Counted from the stretch's first letter, positions 17,234 to 25,830 are shown. The stretch is 64,000 bases of DNA from Streptomyces sp. NBC_01431 (GCF_036231355.1 NZ_CP109496.1:2480001-2544000), one strand, 5' to 3'. Numbers and translations are program-made. The notes: generated from the letters alone by a model not told the origin.

Positions 17234-17259
17234 AGACCCCTCGCGGGTGCGAGAGGTCT
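17234..17259 (-). terminator. Attenuator-type terminator upstream of cimA
   Basis: AGACCCCTCGC and GCGAGAGGTCT form an 11-bp stem (one G-U on the minus strand) followed by TTTT on the minus strand, 100 bases before cimA. An 11-base segment directly abutting it (17260-17270) can pair, with one mismatch, with 17324-17334 inside a 13-codon ORF. It could also serve as the end of the upstream transporter transcript. Confidence 0.65.
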
Positions 17260-17308
17260 GCGCGCGGGTCTGGGGCACGATGGCTGCTGCCGCGGGTGGT
17301 TCCACGGT

Positions 17309-17350
17309 TCAGCGATCACTGCGGACCGGCGCGCTGCTGTCCATAATCAT
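17309..17350 (-). CDS. Candidate cimA leader peptide (13 codons)
   Basis: The ORF reads MIMDSSAPVRSDR and ends 177 bases before cimA. It has no ribosome site, so would need leaderless translation. Its codons for A-P-V lie in the segment that can pair next to the terminator, the same layout as the clearer ilvB leader in this window. It holds one Ile codon, ATT, which is rare in such GC-rich genomes. Support is structural only. Confidence 0.45.
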   Translation of the reverse strand: MIMDSSAPVRSDR

Positions 17351-17434
17351 GGTGAAAGCGAGCACGCTCGCAGTTTGCCACACGGGTGCGGGGCCCGGCT
17401 GCTGGGTCTCACCATCCGGGCGCCACGACCTGCG

Positions 17435-18748
17435 CTATTGCGAAGGGACCGGTTCCGCTTCCACTCGCCGGGGTTCGTCCGTGACCCGGTTGAGGTCGAT
17501 GTCACGCGTCTCGCGCATGCTGAGGTAGACGACCAGGGACACCGCCGCGCACCCGGCGACGTACCAGTAGAAGCCGGACTCGATGCCCGCCTTCTTGAAC
17601 CAGAGCGCCACGTACTCGGCCGTCCCGCCGAACAGCGCGTTCGCGATGGCGTACGGCAGGGCCACGCCGAGGGCGCGGATGCCGGTCGGGAAGAGCTCGG
17701 CCTTCACACAGGCGTTGATCGAGGTGTATCCGGTGACCACGACCAGCGCCAGCAGGGCCAGGCCGAAGGCCGGCCAGAAGGTGCCCGCGTGCTTGAGCAT
17801 GGTCATGATCGGCACGGTCAGGAAGGTGGAGCCGATGGCGAAGGTGATCAGGAGCGGGCGGCGCCCGATCCGGTCGGAGAGCGCCCCCGCCAGCGGCTGG
17901 AGGCACATGAAGACGAACAGCGCGCAGAAGCTGACGAGCGAGGCGGTCGACTTGTCCATGCCCGCGCTCTTGGAGAGGAACTTCGTCAGGTACGTCGTGT
18001 ACGTGTAGTAGGCGACCGTGCCTCCCATGGTGAGCGCCATGACCAGGAGCGCCTCGCGCTTGTGCCGCCACAGCGCCTTGAGGGTGCCCCGGTCCTCGTC
18101 CCGGGCGGCTCCCGACTCCTCGTACACCTCGGTCTCCAGCATGGAGCGCCGCAGGTAGAAGACGACGGCCGCGCCGAGCGCGCCCACGATGAAGGGGATG
18201 CGCCAGCCCCAGCTGTGCAGCGCCGCGTCCGAGAGGTTGCGCTGCATGACGATCTGGAGGCCGAGCCCGACGAGCTGGCCGGCGGTCATCGACACGTACT
18301 GGAAGCTGGAGGCGAAGCCGCGCTTGTTGGGGTCGGAGGCTTCGGTGAGGTAGGTAGCGCTCGCCGCGTACTCGCCGCCGACGGAGAGGCCCTGGAGGAG
18401 CCGGGCGACCAGGAGCACCGCCACTCCCCCGTAGCCGGCGACCGCGTAGGTCGGGGCGATCGCGATCAGGATCGCGGAGGCCGACATGAGGGTGACGGTC
18501 AGCGTGAGGGCGGCCTTGCGGCCCCTGCGGTCGCCGATCCGGCCGAGCAGCCAGCCGCCGACCGGCCGCATGAAGAAGCCGACCGCGAAGATCCCCATGG
18601 TGTTCATGAGGTTGGCGGTCTCGTTGCCCTTCGGGAAGAACGCGTCCGCGAAGTACACCGCGAACGTGGCGTACACGAACCAGTCGAACCACTCGACCAT
18701 GTTGCCGGCCGAACCGACCCAGATCTTCTTCCAGTGCTCTCGTCCCAT
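17435..18748 (-). CDS. MFS transporter, metabolite:H+ symporter (MHS) family
   Basis: A 437-residue, 12-helix major facilitator protein. The N-terminal KKIWVGSAGNMVEWFDWFVY is the entry signature of the MHS group (relatives carry alpha-ketoglutarate, proline/betaine, shikimate or citrate). The first loop carries GRIGDRRGRKAAL (around 69-81) and the sixth-seventh half has its partner LSDRIGRRPLL (near 297-307). LLQGLSVGGEYAASATYLTEAS near 115-136 is also typical. It follows the TetR gene by 61 bases on the same strand and is probably the last gene of the urease-like/agmatine deiminase operon, suggesting an organic-acid or amine-related substrate. Substrate not readable from sequence. Confidence 0.9.
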   Translation of the reverse strand: MGREHWKKIWVGSAGNMVEWFDWFVYATFAVYFADAFFPKGNETANLMNTMGIFAVGFFMRPVGGWLLGRIGDRRGRKAALTLTVTLMSASAILIAIAPTYAVAGYGGVAVLLVARLLQGLSVGGEYAASATYLTEASDPNKRGFASSFQYVSMTAGQLVGLGLQIVMQRNLSDAALHSWGWRIPFIVGALGAAVVFYLRRSMLETEVYEESGAARDEDRGTLKALWRHKREALLVMALTMGGTVAYYTYTTYLTKFLSKSAGMDKSTASLVSFCALFVFMCLQPLAGALSDRIGRRPLLITFAIGSTFLTVPIMTMLKHAGTFWPAFGLALLALVVVTGYTSINACVKAELFPTGIRALGVALPYAIANALFGGTAEYVALWFKKAGIESGFYWYVAGCAAVSLVVYLSMRETRDIDLNRVTDEPRRVEAEPVPSQ

Positions 18749-18809
18749 GGACGATCACGGTGGCGCAGCCGGGCGTGAGCGACAAGGCGTGCGGCCGCAA
18801 CGATCGGGC

Positions 18810-19433
18810 CTACTTACGTGCGTTGCGTTCCCGCATCAGTGACTCGTCCACGAACTCCCTTACGTGACCGAGGACTTGGGGCCGTCCGGTGCCGGGGATG
18901 CCGACCGCGACGTGCACGCTGAACCCGTCGAGCAGGGCGCGCAGCCGGGCCGCGAAGCGGTCGGCGTCCACCGGGCGGAACTCGCCGCGCGAGACGCCCT
19001 CGGCGACTATCGCGACCAGGTCGCGGTGCCAGGCGCCCTCGATGGCGGCCTGCCGGGCGCGGGCAGTGCCGTCGGCGTTCTGCGAGCGGTTCCAGACCTC
19101 CAGCCACAGGATCCAGTGCGGATCGCGGGGGCCGTCGGGCACGTACAGGTCGACGTACGCGTCGAGGCGTTCGCGCACCGGGCCCGGCCGCGAGAGCAGT
19201 GCGCGCCGTTCGGCGCCGAGCCGCCCCTCGCTCCACTCCAGGGTCTGGAGCAGCAGCTCGTCCTTGGAGTGGAAGTAGTAGAGGAGGTGGCCGCTGGACA
19301 TGCCGACCTCCCGGCCGAGCCCCGCCATGGTGAGCCCGTCAAGGCCCCGCTCGGCGATGGTGGCCATGGCGGCGGCGAGGACCTCCTCGCGGGGCGGGGC
19401 GGTGTTGCGGCGGCGGGGGGCGGGACTGGTCAC
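18810..19433 (-). CDS. TetR family regulator (BetI-like)
   Basis: A 207-residue TetR protein. The helix-turn-helix lies at about residues 14-60 (LTMAGLGREVGMSSGHLLYYFHSKDELLL). The C-terminal domain with WILWLEVWNRSQNADGTARARQ resembles the BetI-type ligand domain (TetR_C_6). It sits between the agmatine deiminase (41 bases upstream) and the MHS transporter (61 bases downstream), all on one strand, so it probably controls this operon and the divergent permease. A ligand among amines or ureido compounds would fit, but this is inference. ATG start. Confidence 0.9.
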   Translation of the reverse strand: MTSPAPRRRNTAPPREEVLAAAMATIAERGLDGLTMAGLGREVGMSSGHLLYYFHSKDELLLQTLEWSEGRLGAERRALLSRPGPVRERLDAYVDLYVPDGPRDPHWILWLEVWNRSQNADGTARARQAAIEGAWHRDLVAIVAEGVSRGEFRPVDADRFAARLRALLDGFSVHVAVGIPGTGRPQVLGHVREFVDESLMRERNARK

Positions 19434-19474
19434 CCGTATGTTCTACCCGATGCGCGCTCCACCGGGTCGCGGGG

Positions 19475-20512
19475 TCAGACCTTGGGCTGCTGCTGGGTGA
19501 TGCAGTGGATGCCGCCGCCGCCCGCGAAGATCGTCCGGGCGTCGACCAGGGTCACCGTCCGCTCGGGGAACAGCCGGCGGAAGATGCCCGCCGCGATCTC
19601 GTCGCGCGGGTCGTCGAAGGCGCACAGCACCACGCCGCCGTTGCAGAGGTAGTGGTTGATGTAGGAGTAGTCCACCCAGCCGTGCTCGTCCGTCACGACG
19701 GTCGGCGCGGGGACCTCGACCACTTCGAGGGTGCGGCCGCGCGCGTCGGTCTGGGAGCGCAGCAGCGCCACGTTCTCCTTGCACAGCTCGTGGTCGGGGT
19801 GGGCCGGGTCGGGCTGGGTGTGGGCGACCACGACGCCGGGGCGGGCGAAGGCGGCCACGATGTCCACGTGCCCCAGGGTGCCGTAGCCGTGCGGAGGGTA
19901 GTCGGCGGTCAGGCCGCGCGGCAGCCAGATCGCCTTGCGGGTGCCGAGCATGGCGTGGATCTCCGCCTCGACCTCCGCGCGGCTCCAGCCGGGGTTGCGC
20001 TCGGGGCCGAGCTGGACGGTCTCGGTGAGCAGCACCGTGCCCTCGCCGTCGACGTGGATGGCGCCGCCCTCGTTCACCAGGCGCGAGGTGTACGTGCGCG
20101 CGCCGGCCAGGTCCGAGACGTGGGCGCCGATCTTCGCGTCGTGCTCCCAGGTCGCCCAGTCCTGGGCGCCCCAGCCGTTGAACGTCCAGTCCACGGCGGC
20201 CAGTTGGCCCTTGGCGTCGGTGAGGAAGGTGGGGCCGATGTCCCGCATCCAGGCGTCGTCGAGCTCGCGTTCCACCACCTCGATGTCGTCGCCGAGCAGG
20301 GCCCGCGCCTCGGCCCGCCGGCCGGGGCCCGCGATCACGGTGACCGGCTCGAAGCGGCGTACGGCGCGGGCGACCGAGGCCCAGGCGGCGCGGGACGCGG
20401 CGAGTTCGGCCTCGTTCGGGAAGGTCACGTTGGGGCCCGGCCACGCCATCCAGGTCCGCTCGTGCGGGGTCCACTCGGCGGGCATGCGGAAGCCGTCGGC
20501 GGCAGCAGACAT
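19475..20512 (-). CDS. aguA: Agmatine deiminase
   Basis: A 345-residue amidinotransferase-fold enzyme converting agmatine to N-carbamoylputrescine and ammonia. The beta/alpha propeller signatures are visible: FRMPAEWTPHERTWMAWP at the N-terminus, DDAWMRDIGPTF (about 90-101), NEGGAIHVDGEG (about 155-166), GYGTLGHVDI (about 220-229) and the C-terminal GGGGIHCITQQQP with catalytic Cys337. Length fits the family. The ATG start has AAGGA seven bases upstream and lies ten bases after the ureC stop. No N-carbamoylputrescine amidase (aguB) gene is in the window, so the fate of the ureido product is open; the neighbouring urease-like enzyme is a possibility worth testing. Confidence 0.93.
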   Translation of the reverse strand: MSAAADGFRMPAEWTPHERTWMAWPGPNVTFPNEAELAASRAAWASVARAVRRFEPVTVIAGPGRRAEARALLGDDIEVVERELDDAWMRDIGPTFLTDAKGQLAAVDWTFNGWGAQDWATWEHDAKIGAHVSDLAGARTYTSRLVNEGGAIHVDGEGTVLLTETVQLGPERNPGWSRAEVEAEIHAMLGTRKAIWLPRGLTADYPPHGYGTLGHVDIVAAFARPGVVVAHTQPDPAHPDHELCKENVALLRSQTDARGRTLEVVEVPAPTVVTDEHGWVDYSYINHYLCNGGVVLCAFDDPRDEIAAGIFRRLFPERTVTLVDARTIFAGGGGIHCITQQQPKV

Positions 20513-20522
20513 CAGGGGGTCC

Positions 20523-22205
20523 TTACAGGAAGTAGAGGCGGTTGAGGGAGACGGAGTCGGCCGGCTCGGAGCGCAGCGGGTCGCCGTCGAGGGTGACCAG
20601 GCCGGTGCGGCCGTCCACGCCGACGGCTCCGGTACGGGAGTTGAGCAGCAGGTCGGCGGGGCCGATGCCGCGGGTGCCGCGCACCGCGACCCGGCGGCGG
20701 CGGGTGGGCAGTTGGTCGCCGCCCTGGTCCAGGGCCGCCTTCGCGACGAAGGCGACGGACAGTTCGGCGGCAGCGCCGCCGTGGGCGCCGAACAGCGGGC
20801 CGAGGACGAGTGGTTCGCAGGTGTCGGTGGCGGCGTTGGGGTCGCCGGTGACGCCCCAGGCGGGGAAGCCGGATTTGAGGACCATCTGCGGCTTGGCACC
20901 GAAGTAGGCCGGGCGCCACAGCACGATGTCGGCCATCTTGCCGACCTCGATGGAGCCGATCTCGTGCGAGAGGCCGTGCGCGATGGCCGGGTTGATGGTC
21001 AGCTTCGCCATGTAGCGCAGGACGCGCGCGTTGTCGTCGCCGTCCCCGTCGCCCTCCAGGGGGCCGAGCTCGGCCTTCATCTTTCCGGCCATGGCGAAGG
21101 TGCGCCGCACGGTCTCGCCCGCGCGGCCCATGCCCTGGGCGTCGGAGGAGGTGATGCCGATGGCGCCCAGGTCGTGGAGCACGTCCTCGGCGCCCATCGT
21201 CCCGGCCCGGATGCGGTCGCGGGCCATCGCCGCGTCGCCCGGCAGGTCGGTCTTCAGGTCGTGGACGGAGACGATCATGCCGTAGTGCTCGGCGACCGCG
21301 TCCCGGCCGAAGGGCAGGGTGGGGTTGGTGGAGGAGCCGATGACGTTCGGGACGCCCGCCATCTTCAGGACGTTGGGTACGTGCCCACCGCCGCAGCCCT
21401 CGATGTGGAAGGCGTGGATGGTGCGGCCTTCGAGCACCTTCAGGGTGTCCTCGACGGTGAGGCACTCGTTCAGCCCGTCGCTGTGCAGGGCGACCTGTAC
21501 GTCGTGTTCCTCGGCGACGCGCAGCGCGGTGTCGAGCGCCCGGGTGTGCGCCCCCATGTCCTCGTGGACCTTGAACCCGCAGGCCCCGCCCTCGGCGAGC
21601 GCCTCGACCAGCGGGGCGCCGTTCGAGGACGAACCCCGGCCCAGGAAGCCGATGTTGACGGGCCAGGCGTCGAAGGCGGCGAAGGCGCCCCGCAGCGCCC
21701 ACGGCGAGTTGACGCCGACGCCCCAGACCGGGCCGAACTCCTGGCCGATGATGGTGGTGACGCCGGAGGCGAGCGAGGCCTCCATGATGCGCGGCGACAG
21801 CAGGTGGACGTGGGTGTCGACGGCCCCGGCGGTGGCGATGAGCCCCTCGCCGGAGACGATCGAGGTGCCGGTGCCGACGACGACGTCCACACCGTCGAGG
21901 GTGTCGGGGTTCCCGGCCCGGCCGATCGAGCAGATCCGTCCCTCGCGGATGCCGATGGACACCTTGCGGATGCCCTGCACCGCGTCGACCACCACGACGT
22001 TGCTGATCACGACGTCGCAGGTCTCGCGGACGGCGGCGGCCTTGAGGTGCAGCCCGTCGCGGGCGGTCTTGCCGAACCCGGCCAGGAACTCATCACCCGG
22101 GGCCTGCGAGTCGGACTCGACCCGGACGGTCAGGCCCGAGTCCCCGAGCCGGATGCGGTCGCCGGTGCGCGGGCCGTGCACAGCGGCGTACTCGTACGGG
22201 TCCAT
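20523..22205 (-). CDS. ureC: Urease alpha subunit-like protein lacking the flap cysteine
   Basis: A 560-residue amidohydrolase closely following urease alpha subunits in length and order. Nickel ligands and catalytic residues match position by position: His132 and His134 (DTHVH), Lys212 to be carbamylated and His214 (FKVHED), His241, His267 (FHIEG), His315, Arg331 and Asp355 (SSDAQ). The offset to the Klebsiella numbering is constant at five from Lys onward. Within this register the universal flap Cys (C319) is Val314, in IVSVHDL instead of MVCHH, and the Trp of HEDWG is Met217. The ATG shares its A with the stop of the fused ureAB gene (TGATG). No ureD/E/F/G accessory genes are in the window. 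It may not be a standard urease; see findings. Confidence 0.9.
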   Translation of the reverse strand: MDPYEYAAVHGPRTGDRIRLGDSGLTVRVESDSQAPGDEFLAGFGKTARDGLHLKAAAVRETCDVVISNVVVVDAVQGIRKVSIGIREGRICSIGRAGNPDTLDGVDVVVGTGTSIVSGEGLIATAGAVDTHVHLLSPRIMEASLASGVTTIIGQEFGPVWGVGVNSPWALRGAFAAFDAWPVNIGFLGRGSSSNGAPLVEALAEGGACGFKVHEDMGAHTRALDTALRVAEEHDVQVALHSDGLNECLTVEDTLKVLEGRTIHAFHIEGCGGGHVPNVLKMAGVPNVIGSSTNPTLPFGRDAVAEHYGMIVSVHDLKTDLPGDAAMARDRIRAGTMGAEDVLHDLGAIGITSSDAQGMGRAGETVRRTFAMAGKMKAELGPLEGDGDGDDNARVLRYMAKLTINPAIAHGLSHEIGSIEVGKMADIVLWRPAYFGAKPQMVLKSGFPAWGVTGDPNAATDTCEPLVLGPLFGAHGGAAAELSVAFVAKAALDQGGDQLPTRRRRVAVRGTRGIGPADLLLNSRTGAVGVDGRTGLVTLDGDPLRSEPADSVSLNRLYFL

Positions 22206-22900
22206 CACTTGTCTCCCCCGCTCGTGCCGGTTCCCAGGTATCCGCAGGCGGCGGCCCTGCGCAGGGCTTCTTGCTTCGCGCCGGGCGCGTCCAGCGGGCC
22301 GTCGACCAGGCCTGCGAAGCCGATGGCGACGCGGTCGCCGCCGATCGGGACTAGGCCGACCTCCGCGCTCTCGCCGGGCCCGAACCGCACGGAGGATCCG
22401 GCGGGCACGCAGAGCCGCATGCCATAGGCCGCCGCGCGGTCGAAGTCGAGCCGCGGATTCGCCTCGAAGAAGTGGAAGTGCGAGGTGACCGAGACGGGCA
22501 CGGTGGCGGTGTTGGTCACCGTGAGCAGCACCGCGGGGGCCGCCTGCGGGTAGCCGCCGCCGGGCAGCAGGGCGCCGGGGGCGTCCTGGCCCGCCGTGCC
22601 GCCGATGGGGTCGGACACCACCGCGAGCCGCGAGCCGTCGTCGAAGACGGCTTCCACATGGACCTCGGTGACCACGTCGGACACCCCGGGCAGCACGTCG
22701 TCGGGGCCGAGCACGGACCGGGCCGCCTCGATGGCCTCGGCGAGCCGCCGCCCGTCCCGCGCCGCCTCGCAGACGGTGTCCGCGATCAGCGCGGTCGCCT
22801 CGGGCACGTTCAGCCGAAGCCCGCGGGCCCTGCGGGCCCTGGCCAGTTCCGCGGCGCCGAACAAAAGCAGTCGGTCACGCTCCGTCGGAGTCAGTCGCAC
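22205..22900 (-). CDS. ureAB: Fused urease gamma-beta subunit
   Basis: A 231-residue fusion of the two small urease subunits. Residues 1-100 match UreA (LTPTERDRLLLFGAAELARARRARGLRLN, VPEATALIADTVCEAARDGR, the VLPGVSDVV hinge). Residues about 105-225 match UreB (TVTNTATVPVSVTSHFHFFEAN, FDRAAAYGMRL, PAGSSVRFGPGE, LVPIGGDRVAIGF). UreA-UreB fusions occur in several bacteria. The GTG start has GGAGGTG eight bases upstream; a longer in-frame start would run into the control region. First gene of the operon. Repeats between it and the divergent NCS1 permease suggest shared regulation. Confidence 0.92.
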   Translation of the reverse strand: MRLTPTERDRLLLFGAAELARARRARGLRLNVPEATALIADTVCEAARDGRRLAEAIEAARSVLGPDDVLPGVSDVVTEVHVEAVFDDGSRLAVVSDPIGGTAGQDAPGALLPGGGYPQAAPAVLLTVTNTATVPVSVTSHFHFFEANPRLDFDRAAAYGMRLCVPAGSSVRFGPGESAEVGLVPIGGDRVAIGFAGLVDGPLDAPGAKQEALRRAAACGYLGTGTSGGDK

Positions 22901-22916
22901 GCCACCACACCTCCTG

Positions 22917-23004
22917 TTTGAACGCCACTCTAACCAGAGATTTCTCAAGACGGAAGCATTGACGTCACCGCTTGGCGTGAGTCACATTGAGCGCCACTCA
23001 AACC
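22917..23004. promoter_or_regulatory. Paired repeats in the ureAB/permease divergent control region
   Basis: Two direct copies of an 18-base element, TTGAACGCCACTCTAACC and TTGAGCGCCACTCAAACC (16/18 identical), begin at 22918 and 22987. The second contains the inverted repeat TTGAG-N5-CTCAA. A perfect TGACGTCA palindrome lies between (22959-22966). This is a plausible operator pair for the TetR protein of the operon. Confidence 0.55.
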
Positions 23005-23028
23005 CCCCCGAGAGTGAGAGGCGTCGGC

Positions 23029-24465
23029 ATGCCCATAGAACAGCGCGGAGTCGATACGGTCCCGGACGCGGAGCGCACCAGCGGCCCCCGCGATCTCGTA
23101 TCGATCCTGCTCGGCTCGAACCTGTGCCTCGGAGTGATCATCTTCGGCTGGCTGCCGGTCTCCTTCGGCCTCGGCTGGTGGGCCTCGGTGAGCGCGGTGG
23201 TCGCGGGCACCGTGGTGGGCACCCTGCTCACCGCGCCGCTCGCCCTGGTGTCGCTGCGTACCGCGACCAACCTGTCGACCTCATCCGGCGCCCAATTCGG
23301 CGTGCGCGGACGGCTGGTGGGCTCGGTGGTGGGCCTGCTGCTGTCGCTCGGCTACACCGCGCTGACGGTGTGGATCGGCGGCGACGCGATGACGGGCGTA
23401 CTGCACCGCCTGTTCGGCCTGCCGACGGGCGGGCTCTCGTACGGCATCGTGTACGCGCTGCTCGCCGCGGCCACCGTCATCGGCGCGGTCTACGGCTACC
23501 GGGTCCTGCTGCGCCTCTCACGCATCCTGGCCGTAGTGATGACGGCCCTGCTCATCCTCGGAATCGCCGCGTACGCACCGCACTTCACCACCGCCGCGCT
23601 GCCCGGCGCCGGCGGCTATCTGCTGGGCTCGTTCTGGCCGACCTGGCTGTTCGCGATGGTCGCGGCCGGGCTGAGCGGACCGATCGCCTTCATCACCCTG
23701 CTCGGCGACTACACGCGCTACATCTCGCCCGCCCGCCACCGCTCGCGCGCGGTGCTGCACGCGACCTGGCTGGGTCTGACGGCGGGTCTGCTGGTGCCGC
23801 AGCTCTTCGGCACGTTCACGGCGTACGCGGCCCGCGCGGCCACCGACTACGCGGGCCCGCTGGTCGCCGCCGCCCCCGGCTGGTACCTGGTCCCGCTGCT
23901 GCTCTCGGCCTCGGCGGGCTCGGTGGGCAACGCGGGTCTGATGCTGTACTCGATGGGCCTCGACCTGGACGCGATCCTGCCCCGGGCCTCGCGCACCCAG
24001 GCGACGTTCGCGGTGGCCGGCGTCGCCACGGTGTGCGTCTTCGCGGGGCACTTCGCCTGGGACGCGCAGGCCGCGATGACGTCGTTCGTCCTGCTGCTCA
24101 CCGCGATCGGCACCCCGTGGGCGGTGATCACCCTGATCGGCTTCGTGCGCTGTCGCGGTGTGTACGACGCCGATGCCCTCCAGGTCTTCAACCGCCGCTC
24201 GCGGGGCGGCGTTTACTGGTACCGGGCCGGCTGGAACCTGCGCGCGGTGGCCTCCTGGGGTCTCGGTGCGGGCGTCGGCCTGCTCGCCGTCTCGCTGCCC
24301 AACTACCAGGGCCCGCTGCTGAGTTGGACCGGCGGGGTGGACTGTAGCTTCCTGCTGTCGGGGGTGGTGGGCGGACTGGCGTACCTGGCGCTGACGGCCC
24401 GGTCCCGGACAGCCGAAAGGGCCGCCCCGGACATGGAGTCCGAGACGGCCCTGGTGGAGAGCTAG
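23029..24465 (+). CDS. NCS1-family permease (cytosine/purine/allantoin type)
   Basis: A 478-residue, about 12-helix NCS1 nucleobase:cation symporter-like protein. Helix 1 carries LLGSNLCLGVIIFGWLPV, helix 3 region SGAQFGVRGRLVGS, and the loop ITLLGDYTRYISP (about 220-235) is characteristic of the family, as is the SVGNAGLMLYSMGLDLDAILP stretch near 305-325. Family members import cytosine, purines, allantoin, hydantoins or thiamine. It is divergent from ureAB with shared repeats in between, so it probably feeds a nitrogen-rich ureido or guanidino compound to that operon; inference from position. The ATG with GAGAGG upstream is used; a GTG five codons earlier is possible. Confidence 0.9.
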   Translation: MPIEQRGVDTVPDAERTSGPRDLVSILLGSNLCLGVIIFGWLPVSFGLGWWASVSAVVAGTVVGTLLTAPLALVSLRTATNLSTSSGAQFGVRGRLVGSVVGLLLSLGYTALTVWIGGDAMTGVLHRLFGLPTGGLSYGIVYALLAAATVIGAVYGYRVLLRLSRILAVVMTALLILGIAAYAPHFTTAALPGAGGYLLGSFWPTWLFAMVAAGLSGPIAFITLLGDYTRYISPARHRSRAVLHATWLGLTAGLLVPQLFGTFTAYAARAATDYAGPLVAAAPGWYLVPLLLSASAGSVGNAGLMLYSMGLDLDAILPRASRTQATFAVAGVATVCVFAGHFAWDAQAAMTSFVLLLTAIGTPWAVITLIGFVRCRGVYDADALQVFNRRSRGGVYWYRAGWNLRAVASWGLGAGVGLLAVSLPNYQGPLLSWTGGVDCSFLLSGVVGGLAYLALTARSRTAERAAPDMESETALVES

Positions 24466-24527
24466 GCGGAGCTGAGCAGGCGTCCCCCGGGGGCGCGACC
24501 GGCCGGAGACGGCCCGCGGTCGAACGA

Positions 24528-25646
24528 CTACCGGCGGTTCGCCCGGCCCAGCGGGTGCATCCACCCGTGCGGGTCGGGGGCAACGCCGGTCTGGAGGTCG
24601 AGCAGCGCCTTGCGGAGCTTCATCGTGACCTCGCCGGGCTCACCGTCGCCCTGCGTCCAGTTGGCGCGGGCCGACTTGACCGAGCCGACCGGGGTGATCA
24701 CCGCGGCCGTGCCACAGGCGAAGACCTCGGTCAGCGAGCCGTTCTCGTTGTCCCGCTTCCAGTCGTCCGTGGAGATGCGGCCCTCGACGGCCTCGTAGCC
24801 GAGGTCGCGGGCGATCTTCAGGAGCGAGTCGCGGGTGATGCCGGGCAGCAGCGAACCGGTGAGCTCGGGGGTGACGATCTTGGGCTTTTGACCAGACCCG
24901 GCCCCGTACACGAAGTACAGGTTCATGCCGCCCATTTCCTCGATCCAGCGGTGCTCGACCGCGTCCAGCCAGACCACCTGGTCGCAGCCGTGCTGGGCGG
25001 CCTCGGCCTGGGCGACCAGGGAGGCCGCGTAGTTGCCGCCGGTCTTGGCCGCGCCGGTGCCGCCCTTGACGGCACGGACGTACTCCTCGGACAGCCACAC
25101 CGAGACGGGCTTCACGCCGCCGGGGAAGTAGGCGCCGGCCGGGGAGGCGATCACGATGAACAGGTACTCGTTCGCCGGCCGCACACCGAGGCCGACCTCG
25201 GTCGCGATCATGAAGGGGCGCAGGTAGAGAGAGGCCTCGCCGGTGGCCGGGACCCACGCCTTGTCCTGCTGGATCAGCGCGTCACAGGCCGCGATGAAGA
25301 GGTCCACGGGCACCTCGGGCATCGCGATGCGGCGGGCCGAGTTCTGGAAGCGCTCGGCGTTGGCCTCGGGCCGGAAGGTGGCGACCGTTCCGTCGGGCTG
25401 GCGGTACGCCTTCAGGCCCTCGAAGATCGTCTGCGCGTAGTGCAGCGTCATGTTCGCCGGGTCCATGGACAGCGGGGCGTACGGCACGAGCTGGGCGTCG
25501 TGCCAGCCGCGGCCCTCGGTCCAGCGGACCGTCACCATGTTGTCGGTGAAGTGGCGGCCGAAACCGGGGCTGGCCAGAATCGCCTCGCGCTCCGCGTCGG
25601 ACAGCGGGTGCGAGGTGGGCTTGAGCTCGATCGTGGGCGTCGTCAT
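24528..25646 (-). CDS. ilvE: Branched-chain amino-acid aminotransferase
   Basis: A 372-residue class IV PLP aminotransferase catalysing the last step of Ile, Leu and Val synthesis or the first of their breakdown. Diagnostic elements: [19 protein letters not shown] (68-86), [10 protein letters not shown], and [13 protein letters not shown] with the PLP lysine at 201. [11 protein letters not shown] and the C-terminal [14 protein letters not shown] phosphate/carboxylate loops fit the long actinobacterial IlvE type. The ATG has AAGGA about ten bases upstream. It lies 234 bases downstream of leuB on the same strand, with a leuB terminator between, so it is probably transcribed separately. It converges with the NCS1 permease. 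Confidence 0.95.
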   Translation of the reverse strand: MTTPTIELKPTSHPLSDAEREAILASPGFGRHFTDNMVTVRWTEGRGWHDAQLVPYAPLSMDPANMTLHYAQTIFEGLKAYRQPDGTVATFRPEANAERFQNSARRIAMPEVPVDLFIAACDALIQQDKAWVPATGEASLYLRPFMIATEVGLGVRPANEYLFIVIASPAGAYFPGGVKPVSVWLSEEYVRAVKGGTGAAKTGGNYAASLVAQAEAAQHGCDQVVWLDAVEHRWIEEMGGMNLYFVYGAGSGQKPKIVTPELTGSLLPGITRDSLLKIARDLGYEAVEGRISTDDWKRDNENGSLTEVFACGTAAVITPVGSVKSARANWTQGDGEPGEVTMKLRKALLDLQTGVAPDPHGWMHPLGRANRR

Positions 25647-25830
25647 GAGTGCTGTGTCCTTCACCGGTGGATAGTGACGGACCGCGCTCACGCCGCTGCC
25701 TGTGCCTGGACGTCCGAGCTGCTCCGCATGTCGCGGCCCAGTCCGATTATCGCTCCAGGTGGGCCTTGGACATAACGGTGTGAGGTGCGGTCCGGTGCTG
25801 ATGGTGTCACCCGGTGGCCGCATGCCGGAA

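Noticed and set aside
25688..25729. 13-codon ORF ([13 protein letters not shown]) upstream of ilvE as another attenuator leader
   Set aside because: Same length as the ilvB leader, but it has no branched-chain codon run, no terminator before ilvE and no pairing segment; probably chance.
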